64,000 nt of DNA from Verrucomicrobiota bacterium. Its GTDB lineage: Bacteria > Verrucomicrobiota > Verrucomicrobiia > Verrucomicrobiales > DEV007. Below the pieces are notes generated by a model, which saw only the letters and a list, made by a program, of their open reading frames with translations, had not been told where the DNA came from and did no database searches. This document shows positions 20,580 to 29,814 of the stretch, in pieces. A program made the position numbers and the translations under genes. Within the stretch, counting starts at the first letter, position 1; every line of letters starts with the position of its first letter. The stretch is from contig PKCI01000011.1 of NCBI GenBank assembly GCA_002862135.1, forward strand, positions 74,195 through 138,194, in the 5' to 3' direction.

Positions 20580-21320
20580 TCACTTGAGAGCCTCTTCGAT
20601 GACGCGAACCACATCTTTGGCCAGTTTCTTCGATCCCTCGGAAGAATAGTGAACATTGGCCGGGAGTTGGATCTCGTCCGCCCGATCCAGGGCGAAGCTG
20701 TAGAGGTCATGAGTCGCCACATCCGATCCCTCGAAGACCTGCGCGGCAAGCTCATTGTATTTTGCGGAATCCCCCACGACACGACCTTCGGCCCCTTCCG
20801 GAACCGGTGTCGTGGTTCTCCAAATCAGCTTTGCGCCCGTTCCCATAAGCACCTCATGGAGTTTCGACAGATTGTCCACATAGTCTTCCATCGAAACCTG
20901 TTGATGAGCGCCTTCTGAGCCCGGTTCAGCCAGGTTCTCCCCGTTGGACCCCATGTATTTGAGATCGTGGAGCCCCCAGTTGAAGTGAATCACATCCCAC
21001 TTCTTGCCTGCACCACCAGTCTTGAGCCATTCATCGATACCTTCGAGCCCCCTAGTTGTCGGCCCGCAATTGGTCAGCGGGCGATGAACGTTGGCTTTAC
21101 CCTTCAGCAAATCCCGAACCGCCACAGTGTATCCGATCGAAATCGAATCACCAATCAGCAGCACTCGAGGCAACCCCTCGATATCTTGCACCGGGATCAT
21201 GGCGGGATTGACCTTCTTTTTTTTCGGCATTGCCTTGGCCTTTCCGGTTTCGGCTATTGCCGAACTCATCAGGCCAGTGGCGAGAGCCGTCACTACCAGT
21301 TGCGTAATCAGTTTTCTCAT
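20580..21320 (-). CDS. SGNH/GDSL-family hydrolase
   Basis: Signal peptide MRKLITQLVVTALATGLMSSAIA; LLIGDSISIGYTVAVRDLL (block I GDS), GLHDLKYMG; start trimmed from 21710. Confidence 0.8.
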   Translation of the reverse strand: MRKLITQLVVTALATGLMSSAIAETGKAKAMPKKKKVNPAMIPVQDIEGLPRVLLIGDSISIGYTVAVRDLLKGKANVHRPLTNCGPTTRGLEGIDEWLKTGGAGKKWDVIHFNWGLHDLKYMGSNGENLAEPGSEGAHQQVSMEDYVDNLSKLHEVLMGTGAKLIWRTTTPVPEGAEGRVVGDSAKYNELAAQVFEGSDVATHDLYSFALDRADEIQLPANVHYSSEGSKKLAKDVVRVIEEALK

Positions 21321-21408
21321 GGGAATAGAACCAAGTTTCCTGATAGAAAATCCCTCCGTCATTGAAAAGCCCAACTCACCACCTGATCGCGTAGCTAAAC
21401 CAGACAAC

Positions 21409-22059
21409 ATGAGCGCACTTATTCCTGATTCCGGTCCTGGTAAGGACCTCATCGACACCCGCCTCCTTGCCGTCCTGGTTATCGATGATCTTGAATCCGC
21501 CGTTCCACTGGCTGAATCTCTTCTCGCCGGCGGCATCCAAGCAATGGAACTGACACTGCGAACCCCAGTCGCGATCGAGGCGGCCTGCCGCATTCGCGAA
21601 GCTGTCCCTGACATGATGCTCGGTATCGGCACCGTTCTAGACACCGACCAGGTCGATGAAGTGGTCAAAGCCGGTGCTGCGTTCGCAGTCTCTCCGGGAG
21701 TGAATCCCACTGTGATTCGCTATGCCTCTGCTGCCGGGCTGCCCTTCGGCCCCGGAGTCATGACCCCTACCGAAATTGACGCCTCGGTTCAAGAAGGCTG
21801 CCGCCTGCTCAAGTTCTTCCCCGCCGAATCCTCCGGCGGTCTCGCCCATCTCATGAATATCTCGGCTCCCTACAACCACCTCGGCCTCAGGTTCATCCCA
21901 CTTGGAGGCGTCAACCTCGGCAATCTCGAGACCTACCTGGGAAATGATCTCATCGGTGCAGTCGGCGGAAGCTGGATCGCTCCTCGCGATCTCATCTTGG
22001 AGGGAAACTGGAAGAAGATCGAGTCCAACGCCCGGGAAGCCCGCTCGATCGCAGGCTGA
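21409..22059 (+). CDS. eda: KDPG/KHG (2-keto-3-deoxy-6-phosphogluconate) aldolase
   Basis: GGIQAMELTLRTPVAIEA, LGIGTVLDTDQV, GCRLLKFFPAESSGG, RFIPLGGVNLGNL; start trimmed from 21091. Confidence 0.9.
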   Translation: MSALIPDSGPGKDLIDTRLLAVLVIDDLESAVPLAESLLAGGIQAMELTLRTPVAIEAACRIREAVPDMMLGIGTVLDTDQVDEVVKAGAAFAVSPGVNPTVIRYASAAGLPFGPGVMTPTEIDASVQEGCRLLKFFPAESSGGLAHLMNISAPYNHLGLRFIPLGGVNLGNLETYLGNDLIGAVGGSWIAPRDLILEGNWKKIESNAREARSIAG

Positions 22060-22195
22060 CGCCCCTTTAGGCCTTGTTTTGGCCATATGGCGCAGAAAAC
22101 ATGCGACTTGCGCTAAGACTCGCCGCCAAGGAATCGTATTGTTTGTGTAGTGTATTAGGGCCAAACTGTAATTAGCTGATAACACCTTCAATCCA

Positions 22196-23239
22196 ATGTC
22201 CCGACAACATCTTCTCCCCGCCCTGCTCGCAATGGCTGCACTGGCCACCGTGTTCGGTCCCCCGTCGAATCTGGGAGCGCAGCAGGGAGCTATGTCCGCC
22301 CGCCAGGCCATTGATGCTATTGGAGCACAGTTCGGACCCGGCGCCGTTCAATGGCTTGCAGAAATTCGAGGACGGTCGGGAATCCCTCAGCCGAACAGCT
22401 GGGAAGTTCTTGCTTACAATGATCGTTCACCCGGCCTGCTACACAAATTCTGGGCCGGCGGCGGTCGCGTCGGTGACGCCGGAGCCGACGACACCCGTTA
22501 CCCGGTCAATATTCCGGTTGGTTACTTCGGTGCCAACCAGATTCCTGTCGACAGCGTCGCCGCCTTTACCATCGCTGAAGGCGAAGCCCGCAAAGCCCGG
22601 ATGGCTTTTGACAGCTGCGACTACTTCCTTCGAGTTCGCGAATATTCTACCGAACCCATCTGGCGCCTCGAGCTGCTCGACCCCAGACGCCAACTGGTCG
22701 GTAAGATTTATCTCTCCGCCCGCAACGGTGAAGTCCTCCGAACCGTCTGGATTTACTACAACAATACCGGTCGCCCCCAGATCGTGGACTCCTTTGCACC
22801 AACCCGTCCGGCCTCAATGACATCCACCACTTCCACGACCCAGTTCCCTCCCACCACTCAGAACCCGATCCGGGATTCAGGACTTTCGGACAGCACCGGC
22901 ATCATGGCTCCTCCCGTATCCCCAACTTTACCGGGCGCACCACTGCCGCCTGCGGCCCCCCCGGCTTCGAGCACTGGCATTGCCGGAAACAGCATTCCGT
23001 CTCCGACCTTCCCTCCGAACAACGGTCGCAGCGCCGGCACCATTCCATCCTACAATCCCGGATCCAATAACATGCCGGCCCCGATTCCGCCCACCAACCA
23101 AAATCTTTACGACGATACCGGCATTCCTGAGCCCCCTGCCATAGAAAGCACGACCGAGGAACCCAAGCCGCCGGTGGTAGTGCCGGAGTCAGAAGGCTCT
23201 TCCGACCGCATTCCGCCACCGCCGATTCCGAATTCCTGA
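22196..23239 (+). CDS. Secreted protein of unknown function with Pro-rich C-terminus
   Basis: Signal peptide; globular N-terminal half then Pro/Ser/Thr-rich tail. Confidence 0.65.
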   Translation: MSRQHLLPALLAMAALATVFGPPSNLGAQQGAMSARQAIDAIGAQFGPGAVQWLAEIRGRSGIPQPNSWEVLAYNDRSPGLLHKFWAGGGRVGDAGADDTRYPVNIPVGYFGANQIPVDSVAAFTIAEGEARKARMAFDSCDYFLRVREYSTEPIWRLELLDPRRQLVGKIYLSARNGEVLRTVWIYYNNTGRPQIVDSFAPTRPASMTSTTSTTQFPPTTQNPIRDSGLSDSTGIMAPPVSPTLPGAPLPPAAPPASSTGIAGNSIPSPTFPPNNGRSAGTIPSYNPGSNNMPAPIPPTNQNLYDDTGIPEPPAIESTTEEPKPPVVVPESEGSSDRIPPPPIPNS

Positions 23240-25021
23240 TCAGGCGTTCGCCAACACCGCTTCCGATCGTGTGAGCGCTTCCACGGTCCACACGATCGGG
23301 TAGGCTCTCTCAAAATACCAAAGTCGGGCAAAGTAAAACCCGATCGGAGAGGCCTCGAATTTTGTTCCTGAGTGAGTCGCTGCGATCAGCCAGTTTCGCC
23401 CCCGGGCAGTTGCTTCGATGGCTTCCGTCCGCCAGGCCAGCGCACTCACTGCCAACGCCGTCTCTTCAATGGTCGAAGGCGTTTCGTTCTTCAGTGAACC
23501 CCAGCCGCCATCTTTATTCTGGTGATCCATAAGCCATCGCGCGCCCCGGTCAGCTTGAGGAAACTCTCCCAGCTCATCCAGCGCTCTCAAAACCATCGCC
23601 GTTCCATAGGTCGGATTCTCCTCATCCTTGAGACGGTGCTGATTGCCAAACCAAAGCGGAATCCAAGAACCATCTGATCGTTGTTCGCGAAAGAGGTAGC
23701 GGAGACCATTTTCCCGAACCTCGCTGATCGCCTCCTGAATATCAGAACGCATTTCAGGATGCCAGACGTGCATCGCCCGCAGGGTGTGCGCTGTCAGGTC
23801 CGGTGACGAGCGGTCAAAAGGCAACGCTCCCCAACCTTTACAGAAAGTTGGGATTCCACCGTCGCGATTCTGCAACCCTGCCAACCAAACAATTCCTTTT
23901 CCTGCCGCCTCACGAATAGACTCCGAACTCTTTTTGTCACGAAGCAAATGCAGCGCCAGCAAAGCCCCTGGAGTATCATCGGCATCTGGCACCCCGCCGG
24001 TGAGATCTGTCCACGCCCAACCACCCGGAGGCGTGTCAGTAAACGGATGGACTTCGCGATACTGCTGCCCGAGCAACCACTCCAGCAATTCCCCCCTCTG
24101 ATCCAAGAGGGTCAAGTCAGGGGCCCAACGCTGTTGAGTCGGGTCCGGCTTTCCTAAAAGAGACTTGATCGAGAGCGTCGTCGCCCAGGTCGCGAGATTC
24201 GTGTCGATCGGCCAGCTGCCGTCGGGTCGAACCGTCTTGAGCAGAAACTCGACCGCCTTCTTCGCGACAGGATGATCTTTCTCTCCCGCCGCAACGAGAG
24301 CCATCGTGACAAAACTGGTCAGCGGCGCCGCCTCGAGAAATCCTCCCGACGCCGGCTGGATCGAAGTCAGCAACTTTGACACCTTCGGCCAAACCCATGA
24401 CTGGCGTCGATACCCCCTCCAGCCCTGACGGAAGCGGGCATAGCCAATAGCGATCAGAGCGGGCAACGCATAACTGACCACCGGTAAACGCATCATTCCA
24501 AACCACTTGCGGGGAAAAACTGCCAGTTGAAAAGGCAACTGCAGAACATGCCCCCACCCTTTCGGTCCGAGTGTTCCGCAGATAGCGCAGAGCATTAGGA
24601 TAGGAACAGAAAAGGTCCGGTCCTTGCCATAGCGGGCCTTCACTGTTTCCGCGATCAGAGAGGGGTCGAGAGAGCCTACATAGTTCTGGATCCAGTTTGC
24701 CGACCCGGCAATAGCACCTCCGGAATCGCTTCCGCCGAACTTCGTTAAGGCCGACCAGCAGAGCAATGTGGTAGAAATGTTAGAATAGCTTTTCACGGTA
24801 TCGCCCCAACCTCCATCCTCATTCTGGTTGTCCACGAGCCACTTCGCCGCCTTCACAACTTCCTCAGAATACCTCTCAGGATCGACACTCCCAAGCGCCA
24901 CCAACGCCGTTGCGGTCGAAAGAGCGGAAGTCGACAGCTCGCCGGTCCAGTGCGCGGCCGGGTTTCGCTCAGACAGCAATGCCGCCCGCGCATTTCTTAA
25001 GCTCTCACTCACCTCATTCAT
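23240..25021 (-). CDS. Squalene-hopene cyclase-like terpene cyclase
   Basis: Several QW-like repeats (WLVDNQNEDGGWGD, WLMDHQNKDGGWGS) and DxDD motif VPDADDTPGALLALH. Confidence 0.8.
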   Translation of the reverse strand: MNEVSESLRNARAALLSERNPAAHWTGELSTSALSTATALVALGSVDPERYSEEVVKAAKWLVDNQNEDGGWGDTVKSYSNISTTLLCWSALTKFGGSDSGGAIAGSANWIQNYVGSLDPSLIAETVKARYGKDRTFSVPILMLCAICGTLGPKGWGHVLQLPFQLAVFPRKWFGMMRLPVVSYALPALIAIGYARFRQGWRGYRRQSWVWPKVSKLLTSIQPASGGFLEAAPLTSFVTMALVAAGEKDHPVAKKAVEFLLKTVRPDGSWPIDTNLATWATTLSIKSLLGKPDPTQQRWAPDLTLLDQRGELLEWLLGQQYREVHPFTDTPPGGWAWTDLTGGVPDADDTPGALLALHLLRDKKSSESIREAAGKGIVWLAGLQNRDGGIPTFCKGWGALPFDRSSPDLTAHTLRAMHVWHPEMRSDIQEAISEVRENGLRYLFREQRSDGSWIPLWFGNQHRLKDEENPTYGTAMVLRALDELGEFPQADRGARWLMDHQNKDGGWGSLKNETPSTIEETALAVSALAWRTEAIEATARGRNWLIAATHSGTKFEASPIGFYFARLWYFERAYPIVWTVEALTRSEAVLANA

Positions 25022-25022
25022 C

Positions 25023-25910
25023 TCACAACGCCAGATGACCGAGGGCTAGCAACCCGTAGTAGGTGTATTCAATGTCGAGATCGTCGTCTTCCCAGCTCCC
25101 GTGAAAACCGCCGGCCGCCGTCCACAGGCTGTCGACGAAGTCGAGCATACGCTCTTTCTTCTCTTCGAACGAGACCTGCAATCCATCCAGCGCATGCAAT
25201 GCCACTGCGGTCGAAAGCAGGTCGGGCATCGGCGCCATTGGAAACGGAAGAAATCCACCTCCGGAATGAAAAGACTCCAGGATCCACTCCGGCGTTTCAC
25301 GTGGGATCGCGATCTTCAGGTTGCGATAAATGGTAATTGCCGCAGCAGTCGAGGGAATGTTCGGAACCGGCAGGGTGACGTCATTAGCCCACGCTCCGCC
25401 ATCCACTTTGAGAGATTCGAGACAAGCTGCGACGCCCGGCTCGTTGGAAACCGATTTTCCGTGATCAGCATAGGCACCATAGGCAAGGAAACAGGCGTAG
25501 GCGGAACCGGTTTCCATTCCTTCAGCCTGGTTATAACCGCCGTCTTCGGTTCGATATTTCTCAATGGCTTCGAATACCGGGCTCAAGTTACCAACGGCCT
25601 CACGATCGGATAAAGCCGAAGCACAACGCGCCAAGCAGCAGAGATGGACAAAGTCGAGTTCCTTGATCTCACAGCGCTTTCTCCGAAGGAAGTTGGTCAG
25701 GCCCTCCTCCGGCAGCGGCACCTGGAGGGCGGTCAAAGCATCAATTGCGAAACTCGTATAATAGAGATCCGCATCACCGTCCCGGTCGCAGAAACCGCCA
25801 TCGGCATGTGCCTGGCTCATCACGAAATCACGGATCAACCCGGAAGCTTCCTCTCCCAAAACCGACGGGGCCAAGCGGGCGACCTGAAGCATTTCCAATC
25901 TTAATGACAT
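25023..25910 (-). CDS. Prenyltransferase beta-subunit / squalene-cyclase-repeat protein
   Basis: Repeated alpha-alpha barrel motifs (SQAHADGGFCDRDGDADLYYTSFAIDAL, EKYRTEDGGYNQAEG, DLDIEYTYYGLLALGHL); start trimmed from 26060. Confidence 0.7.
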   Translation of the reverse strand: MSLRLEMLQVARLAPSVLGEEASGLIRDFVMSQAHADGGFCDRDGDADLYYTSFAIDALTALQVPLPEEGLTNFLRRKRCEIKELDFVHLCCLARCASALSDREAVGNLSPVFEAIEKYRTEDGGYNQAEGMETGSAYACFLAYGAYADHGKSVSNEPGVAACLESLKVDGGAWANDVTLPVPNIPSTAAAITIYRNLKIAIPRETPEWILESFHSGGGFLPFPMAPMPDLLSTAVALHALDGLQVSFEEKKERMLDFVDSLWTAAGGFHGSWEDDDLDIEYTYYGLLALGHLAL

Positions 25911-26062
25911 AATTCTACCGGGCACGTTTAACGGTATCCTTTCTCGCACCCTGCTAATTAGTGATGTAAAAACGGATTCGTCATAGACCGCAGTGGCCTT
26001 CGCCGGCAACAGCGACATAAATCCGGCAAACCGGCCAAGTCCAGAATTAGAACACCGCATAT

Positions 26063-27487
26063 ATGAGCAATTCCTACGATTTTATCGTCCTTGGAGGCGG
26101 CAGCGGAGGCTACGCCGCCGCCCGGACCGCTCACGAACATGGCCTGAAAACCGCTGTGATTGATGGAGCCGAAACCCTCGGCGGTCTTTGCATCCTGCGC
26201 GGCTGCATGCCCTCAAAATCACTCATCGCCTCCTCAAATCTTTATCGCTCCATGCGGCGGGCGGGTGAGTTTGGACTTCGCTCTGGTGAGACCGAAGTCC
26301 ACCCCGCAGAAATCGTCGCGCGAAAGCGCAAGCTCATCGGGGAGTTCGCCGACTACCGGCAGGAACAACTCAAAGACGGGCGTTTTGACCTCATTCGCGG
26401 CACTGCTGCTTTCACCGGCTCCAACTCACTCCAAGTCACACCGATTGACGGCAGCGAACCTTTTGAAGTCGAGTTTCGCGCCGCGACAGTTGCCACAGGA
26501 TCGGTGATCACCCGCCTTCCCATCGAGGGACTCGAGGAAGCCGGCTACTGGACCAGCGACGACATTCTTGAAGCTGAGGAGATCCCGGATTCCATGATCG
26601 TTCTCGGCGGGGGCGCGATTGCCCTGGAGATGGCCTGCTATCTCGAAGGCCTTGGCAAAGAGGTCGCCGTGATTCAGCGCAGCCCACAACTCATCCGTGG
26701 ATCGGACCTCGACATCGCGAAGGCACTCGAGAGCGCGATCTCCGAGAGAGACAACATGACGGTTTTCACGGGGACTGCACTCAAGCGGGTCGAAACCGAT
26801 TCTTCGAGCGGTCTCAAGACGGTTTACTTCGACCAGAACGGCGAAGAAAAATCCGCCTCCGCCCACCAGATTCTCCAGGCGCTTGGACGAAAGCCCAACT
26901 CCGCCGGTCTCAATAGTGAAGCTGCCGGGCTCGCTATCGAAGAAAGGAGCGGTCGAGTCATCTGCAGTTCGGATCAACGTGCCGGCGTCCAACACATTTT
27001 CGCTGCGGGAGACATTTGCGGTCCTCACGAGATCGTCCATATCGCGATCGAGCAGGGTGAAATCGCAGCTCATAATGCTGCCGCCATGCTCGGATTCATC
27101 GACGAAGCCGAAAAGGAAATCGACTACCGCCTCAAACTCTATGGAATCTTCACCAATCCTGAAGTCGCTATGGTGGGCATGAGCGAAAACGAAGCCCGCG
27201 AAAGCGGTCGAAACATCAACGTCGCCACCTATCCTTTCGACGACCACGGCAAATCCATGGTCATGGGCGAAACTCACGGTTTCGTAAAAATGATCGGCGA
27301 TGCCGAAACCGAGGAAATCCTCGGAGCATCAGTCATTGGCCCGCACGCGACAGAATTGATTCACGAACTCGTCGTCGCCCTTTATTTTTGCGCAACGGCC
27401 TCAGAATTTATGAAAATTCCACACTATCATCCGACTCTTAGCGAAATATGGACTTATCCGGCAGAAGATCTTTTAATTTCCGGCTGA
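26063..27487 (+). CDS. FAD-dependent pyridine nucleotide-disulfide oxidoreductase (dihydrolipoyl dehydrogenase-like)
   Basis: DFIVLGGGSGGYAAARTAHEHG, GGLCILRGCMPSKSLI (CxxxxC redox motif), FAAGDICGPHEIVHIAIEQGEIAAHNA. Confidence 0.85.
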   Translation: MSNSYDFIVLGGGSGGYAAARTAHEHGLKTAVIDGAETLGGLCILRGCMPSKSLIASSNLYRSMRRAGEFGLRSGETEVHPAEIVARKRKLIGEFADYRQEQLKDGRFDLIRGTAAFTGSNSLQVTPIDGSEPFEVEFRAATVATGSVITRLPIEGLEEAGYWTSDDILEAEEIPDSMIVLGGGAIALEMACYLEGLGKEVAVIQRSPQLIRGSDLDIAKALESAISERDNMTVFTGTALKRVETDSSSGLKTVYFDQNGEEKSASAHQILQALGRKPNSAGLNSEAAGLAIEERSGRVICSSDQRAGVQHIFAAGDICGPHEIVHIAIEQGEIAAHNAAAMLGFIDEAEKEIDYRLKLYGIFTNPEVAMVGMSENEARESGRNINVATYPFDDHGKSMVMGETHGFVKMIGDAETEEILGASVIGPHATELIHELVVALYFCATASEFMKIPHYHPTLSEIWTYPAEDLLISG

Positions 27488-27563
27488 TTGAAGTATAGTG
27501 CGCCGCGAGAGGTGGATTCCGCCCGCGGAATCCACCTCTTCCTTAATTTTACTCCGAGATACC

Positions 27564-28490
27564 ATGCTTAAGCAGATCATCAATCAAGAACAAGAAGCAG
27601 AAGCTACCGAAAATGCCGATGCTTCTGACAAAAAGGGCGGAGAAGGCAAGAACGAGTCGAAATCCAAAGGCTCCTCTGCCTCCCTCACAGGCAACAAGAA
27701 TATCCTCTCCAACGATGTGGAGATCAAAGGCAAGCTCCGCTTCTCCCGCGATCTGTTCATCGATGGCCGAATCGAGGGCGAAGTCAATTCCGAGGGCGAT
27801 CTTACGGGCGGTGAAAACGCCCACATTATTGGTGATATCAAGACTCGATCCGTCGTCGTCTTTGGAAAAGTTCAGGGCAATATTACCGTAACTGATCGTT
27901 GCGAACTGAAACAAAAGGCTGAGTTAAACGGAGACGTCACTGCGAGCAAGCTTGCCATCGAAGAAGGGGCTGTGTTCATGGGATCTTCTACCGTAGGAGG
28001 TGGAGAAGGCAAGAACGAGTCGAAATCCAAAGGCTCGTCAGGCTCCCTCACAGGCAGCAAGAATAGCCTGTCCAATGACGTAGAGATTAAAGGCAAGCTC
28101 CGCTTCTCCCGCGATCTGTTCATCGATGGCCGAATCGAGGGCGAAGTCAATTCCGAGGGTGACCTTACGGTCGGTGAAAACGCCCAGATTATCGGTGATA
28201 TCAAGACTCGATCCGTCGTCGTCTTTGGAAAGGTTCATGGCAATATCACCGTAACTGATCGTTGCGAGCTGAAACAAAAGGCTGAGTTAAATGGAGACGT
28301 CACCGCGAGCAAGCTTGCTATCGAAGAAGGGGCTGTGTTCCTGGGATCTTCCACCGTTAGGGGCGGAGAAGGCAAGAACAGGCCGAAATCCAAAGGTTCG
28401 CCAAGCTCCTCTGCCTCCATCACAGGCAACAAGAATATCCTCCCCAACGATGGAGGTGATTCGTCCCCCGGGGAGGACCACCAATCCTGA
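27564..28490 (+). CDS. Tandem-duplicated bactofilin (polymer-forming cytoskeletal protein)
   Basis: Two near-identical bactofilin domains (NDVEIKGKLRFSRDLFIDGRIEGEVNSEGDLT...); start trimmed from 27498. Confidence 0.85.
   Translation: MLKQIINQEQEAEATENADASDKKGGEGKNESKSKGSSASLTGNKNILSNDVEIKGKLRFSRDLFIDGRIEGEVNSEGDLTGGENAHIIGDIKTRSVVVFGKVQGNITVTDRCELKQKAELNGDVTASKLAIEEGAVFMGSSTVGGGEGKNESKSKGSSGSLTGSKNSLSNDVEIKGKLRFSRDLFIDGRIEGEVNSEGDLTVGENAQIIGDIKTRSVVVFGKVHGNITVTDRCELKQKAELNGDVTASKLAIEEGAVFLGSSTVRGGEGKNRPKSKGSPSSSASITGNKNILPNDGGDSSPGEDHQS
27636..28451 (+). repeat. Intragenic direct repeat, period 363 bp: 27636-27998, 27999-28361, partial third copy from 28362
   Basis: ggcggagaaggcaagaac / ggtggagaaggcaagaac / ggcggagaaggcaagaac occur at exact 363-bp spacing with near-identical sequence between. 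Confidence 0.95.
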
Positions 28491-28542
28491 AGTTCCCCTC
28501 TGAACAGGAGTGCAGGAGCCGGGAGTCCGGCCCTGCAATGAA

Positions 28543-28572
28543 AGCGCGCCGGATCCCATCAGGCGCGTTTTT
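28543..28572 (+). terminator. Probable intrinsic terminator
   Basis: cgcgcc ggatcccatca ggcgcg ttttt. Confidence 0.75.
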
Positions 28573-28596
28573 GCTATCACCCAGAATCAGAACAAG

Positions 28597-29766
28597 TTGT
28601 TTCGAAAATTCCAGAAAAGGAAAAAGGGCAACCTGAGCTGCCCCAACTGCTGGCATCACCAGCAAGAACCAGCCCGTGCCGTTTCATCGTTCTGTCGCAA
28701 CTGCGGCGAGCATTTTCGGATCGAAAATGGACCCGCGATGGCCAGTCCGGGGTTGCGGGTTTCCGGGATAGCTGAATTCAATCCTCACGACCAAATCGGG
28801 CCCCGGGTCCCGTTTGAGTGGGGCGATCGCGACAAGGGCGAAGATGAGGGCGAAATTCGAGGTGATGGTATCCTCGGAGAATCCTGGATTGCCACTCAGA
28901 AAGACGATGGTCAGCCCCGTCCGCTGCCCGAATCCGGCGAGGGTGACGCAGAAGAACCGATTGGAATTTCGATCGGCGCGTTCATCGACCTCGTCGACGA
29001 GGAGGAGAACCTGGATGATGCAGGCGGTGAAGTCCCATCCATAGGGGCGGAGGCTCAGGGCGCCGAAATTCTCGCAGAGGGCTCGATGGAAGCCCTCCTC
29101 GGAGAAAACACCCCAGTGGAGACTCCCGAGAAGGAGAAGATGCCCCCCAACTACGTGTCACCAGAAAATCGAAAGCGCGCCTCTGAAGGCGGCAGCACTT
29201 TCGACGTACGTTGCTTTCACTGCTACCACATCCAAGTGGTGTCGCGCTTTGCAAAGTCAATGCAGTGTGAGAAATGCAGCGTCTACATCAGTCTCGCCAA
29301 CTGCGAAGTTAGGGTGCAAAAGAGCTACACCCTCAGGACTCGCGGAGACATTTCCGTCAGCCGAAAAGGCGGGCTCAAGAGTTGCGAGGGCGCCTGCCAT
29401 CACTGCACCGTGAACGGAACCATAGATGCGCTGGTGGACTGCTCTAGAGACGCCACCTTCCGAAAATCCGGGATTGTCCGAGGTCATCTTTACTGCCGTA
29501 AAATTCATTTAGACAAAAACTGCGAAGTCGAATACCCCGATGGCGTCATGGCCCAACGCGCCGATATCAATGGGTCCCCCAAAGGCGACCCGACTTGTTC
29601 CAGAAAACTCAGAATCGGTCGCAGCGGCACATTCGAAGGTGACGTCAAAGCTGTAGAAATTGCCCTTAAAGAGGGCAGTATGGTCACTGGAGAAGTCGTC
29701 ACTGATCCTGAAATCTCCACCGAATTACCCGTCAACAAGGGCACCAACCCCTCTATCATAGGCTGA
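28597..29766 (+). CDS. Zinc-ribbon / bactofilin-like fusion protein
   Basis: CPNCWHHQQEPARAVSSFCRNCG and CFHCYHIQVVSRFAKSMQCEKC ribbons; C-terminal bactofilin-like repeats (TLRTRGDISVSRKGGLKSCEGACHHCTVNGTIDA). TTG start proposed because the ORF-track GTG (28510) lies upstream of the terminator. Confidence 0.65.
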   Translation: MFRKFQKRKKGNLSCPNCWHHQQEPARAVSSFCRNCGEHFRIENGPAMASPGLRVSGIAEFNPHDQIGPRVPFEWGDRDKGEDEGEIRGDGILGESWIATQKDDGQPRPLPESGEGDAEEPIGISIGAFIDLVDEEENLDDAGGEVPSIGAEAQGAEILAEGSMEALLGENTPVETPEKEKMPPNYVSPENRKRASEGGSTFDVRCFHCYHIQVVSRFAKSMQCEKCSVYISLANCEVRVQKSYTLRTRGDISVSRKGGLKSCEGACHHCTVNGTIDALVDCSRDATFRKSGIVRGHLYCRKIHLDKNCEVEYPDGVMAQRADINGSPKGDPTCSRKLRIGRSGTFEGDVKAVEIALKEGSMVTGEVVTDPEISTELPVNKGTNPSIIG

Positions 29767-29814
29767 ATCAATCTGCGGCATTAGCCCTCCAACCCTTGAC
29801 CCTCACTGCCTGAA

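Noticed and set aside
26426-27277. 283-aa minus-strand ORF
   Set aside because: Antisense to the disulfide oxidoreductase gene; no recognisable motif.
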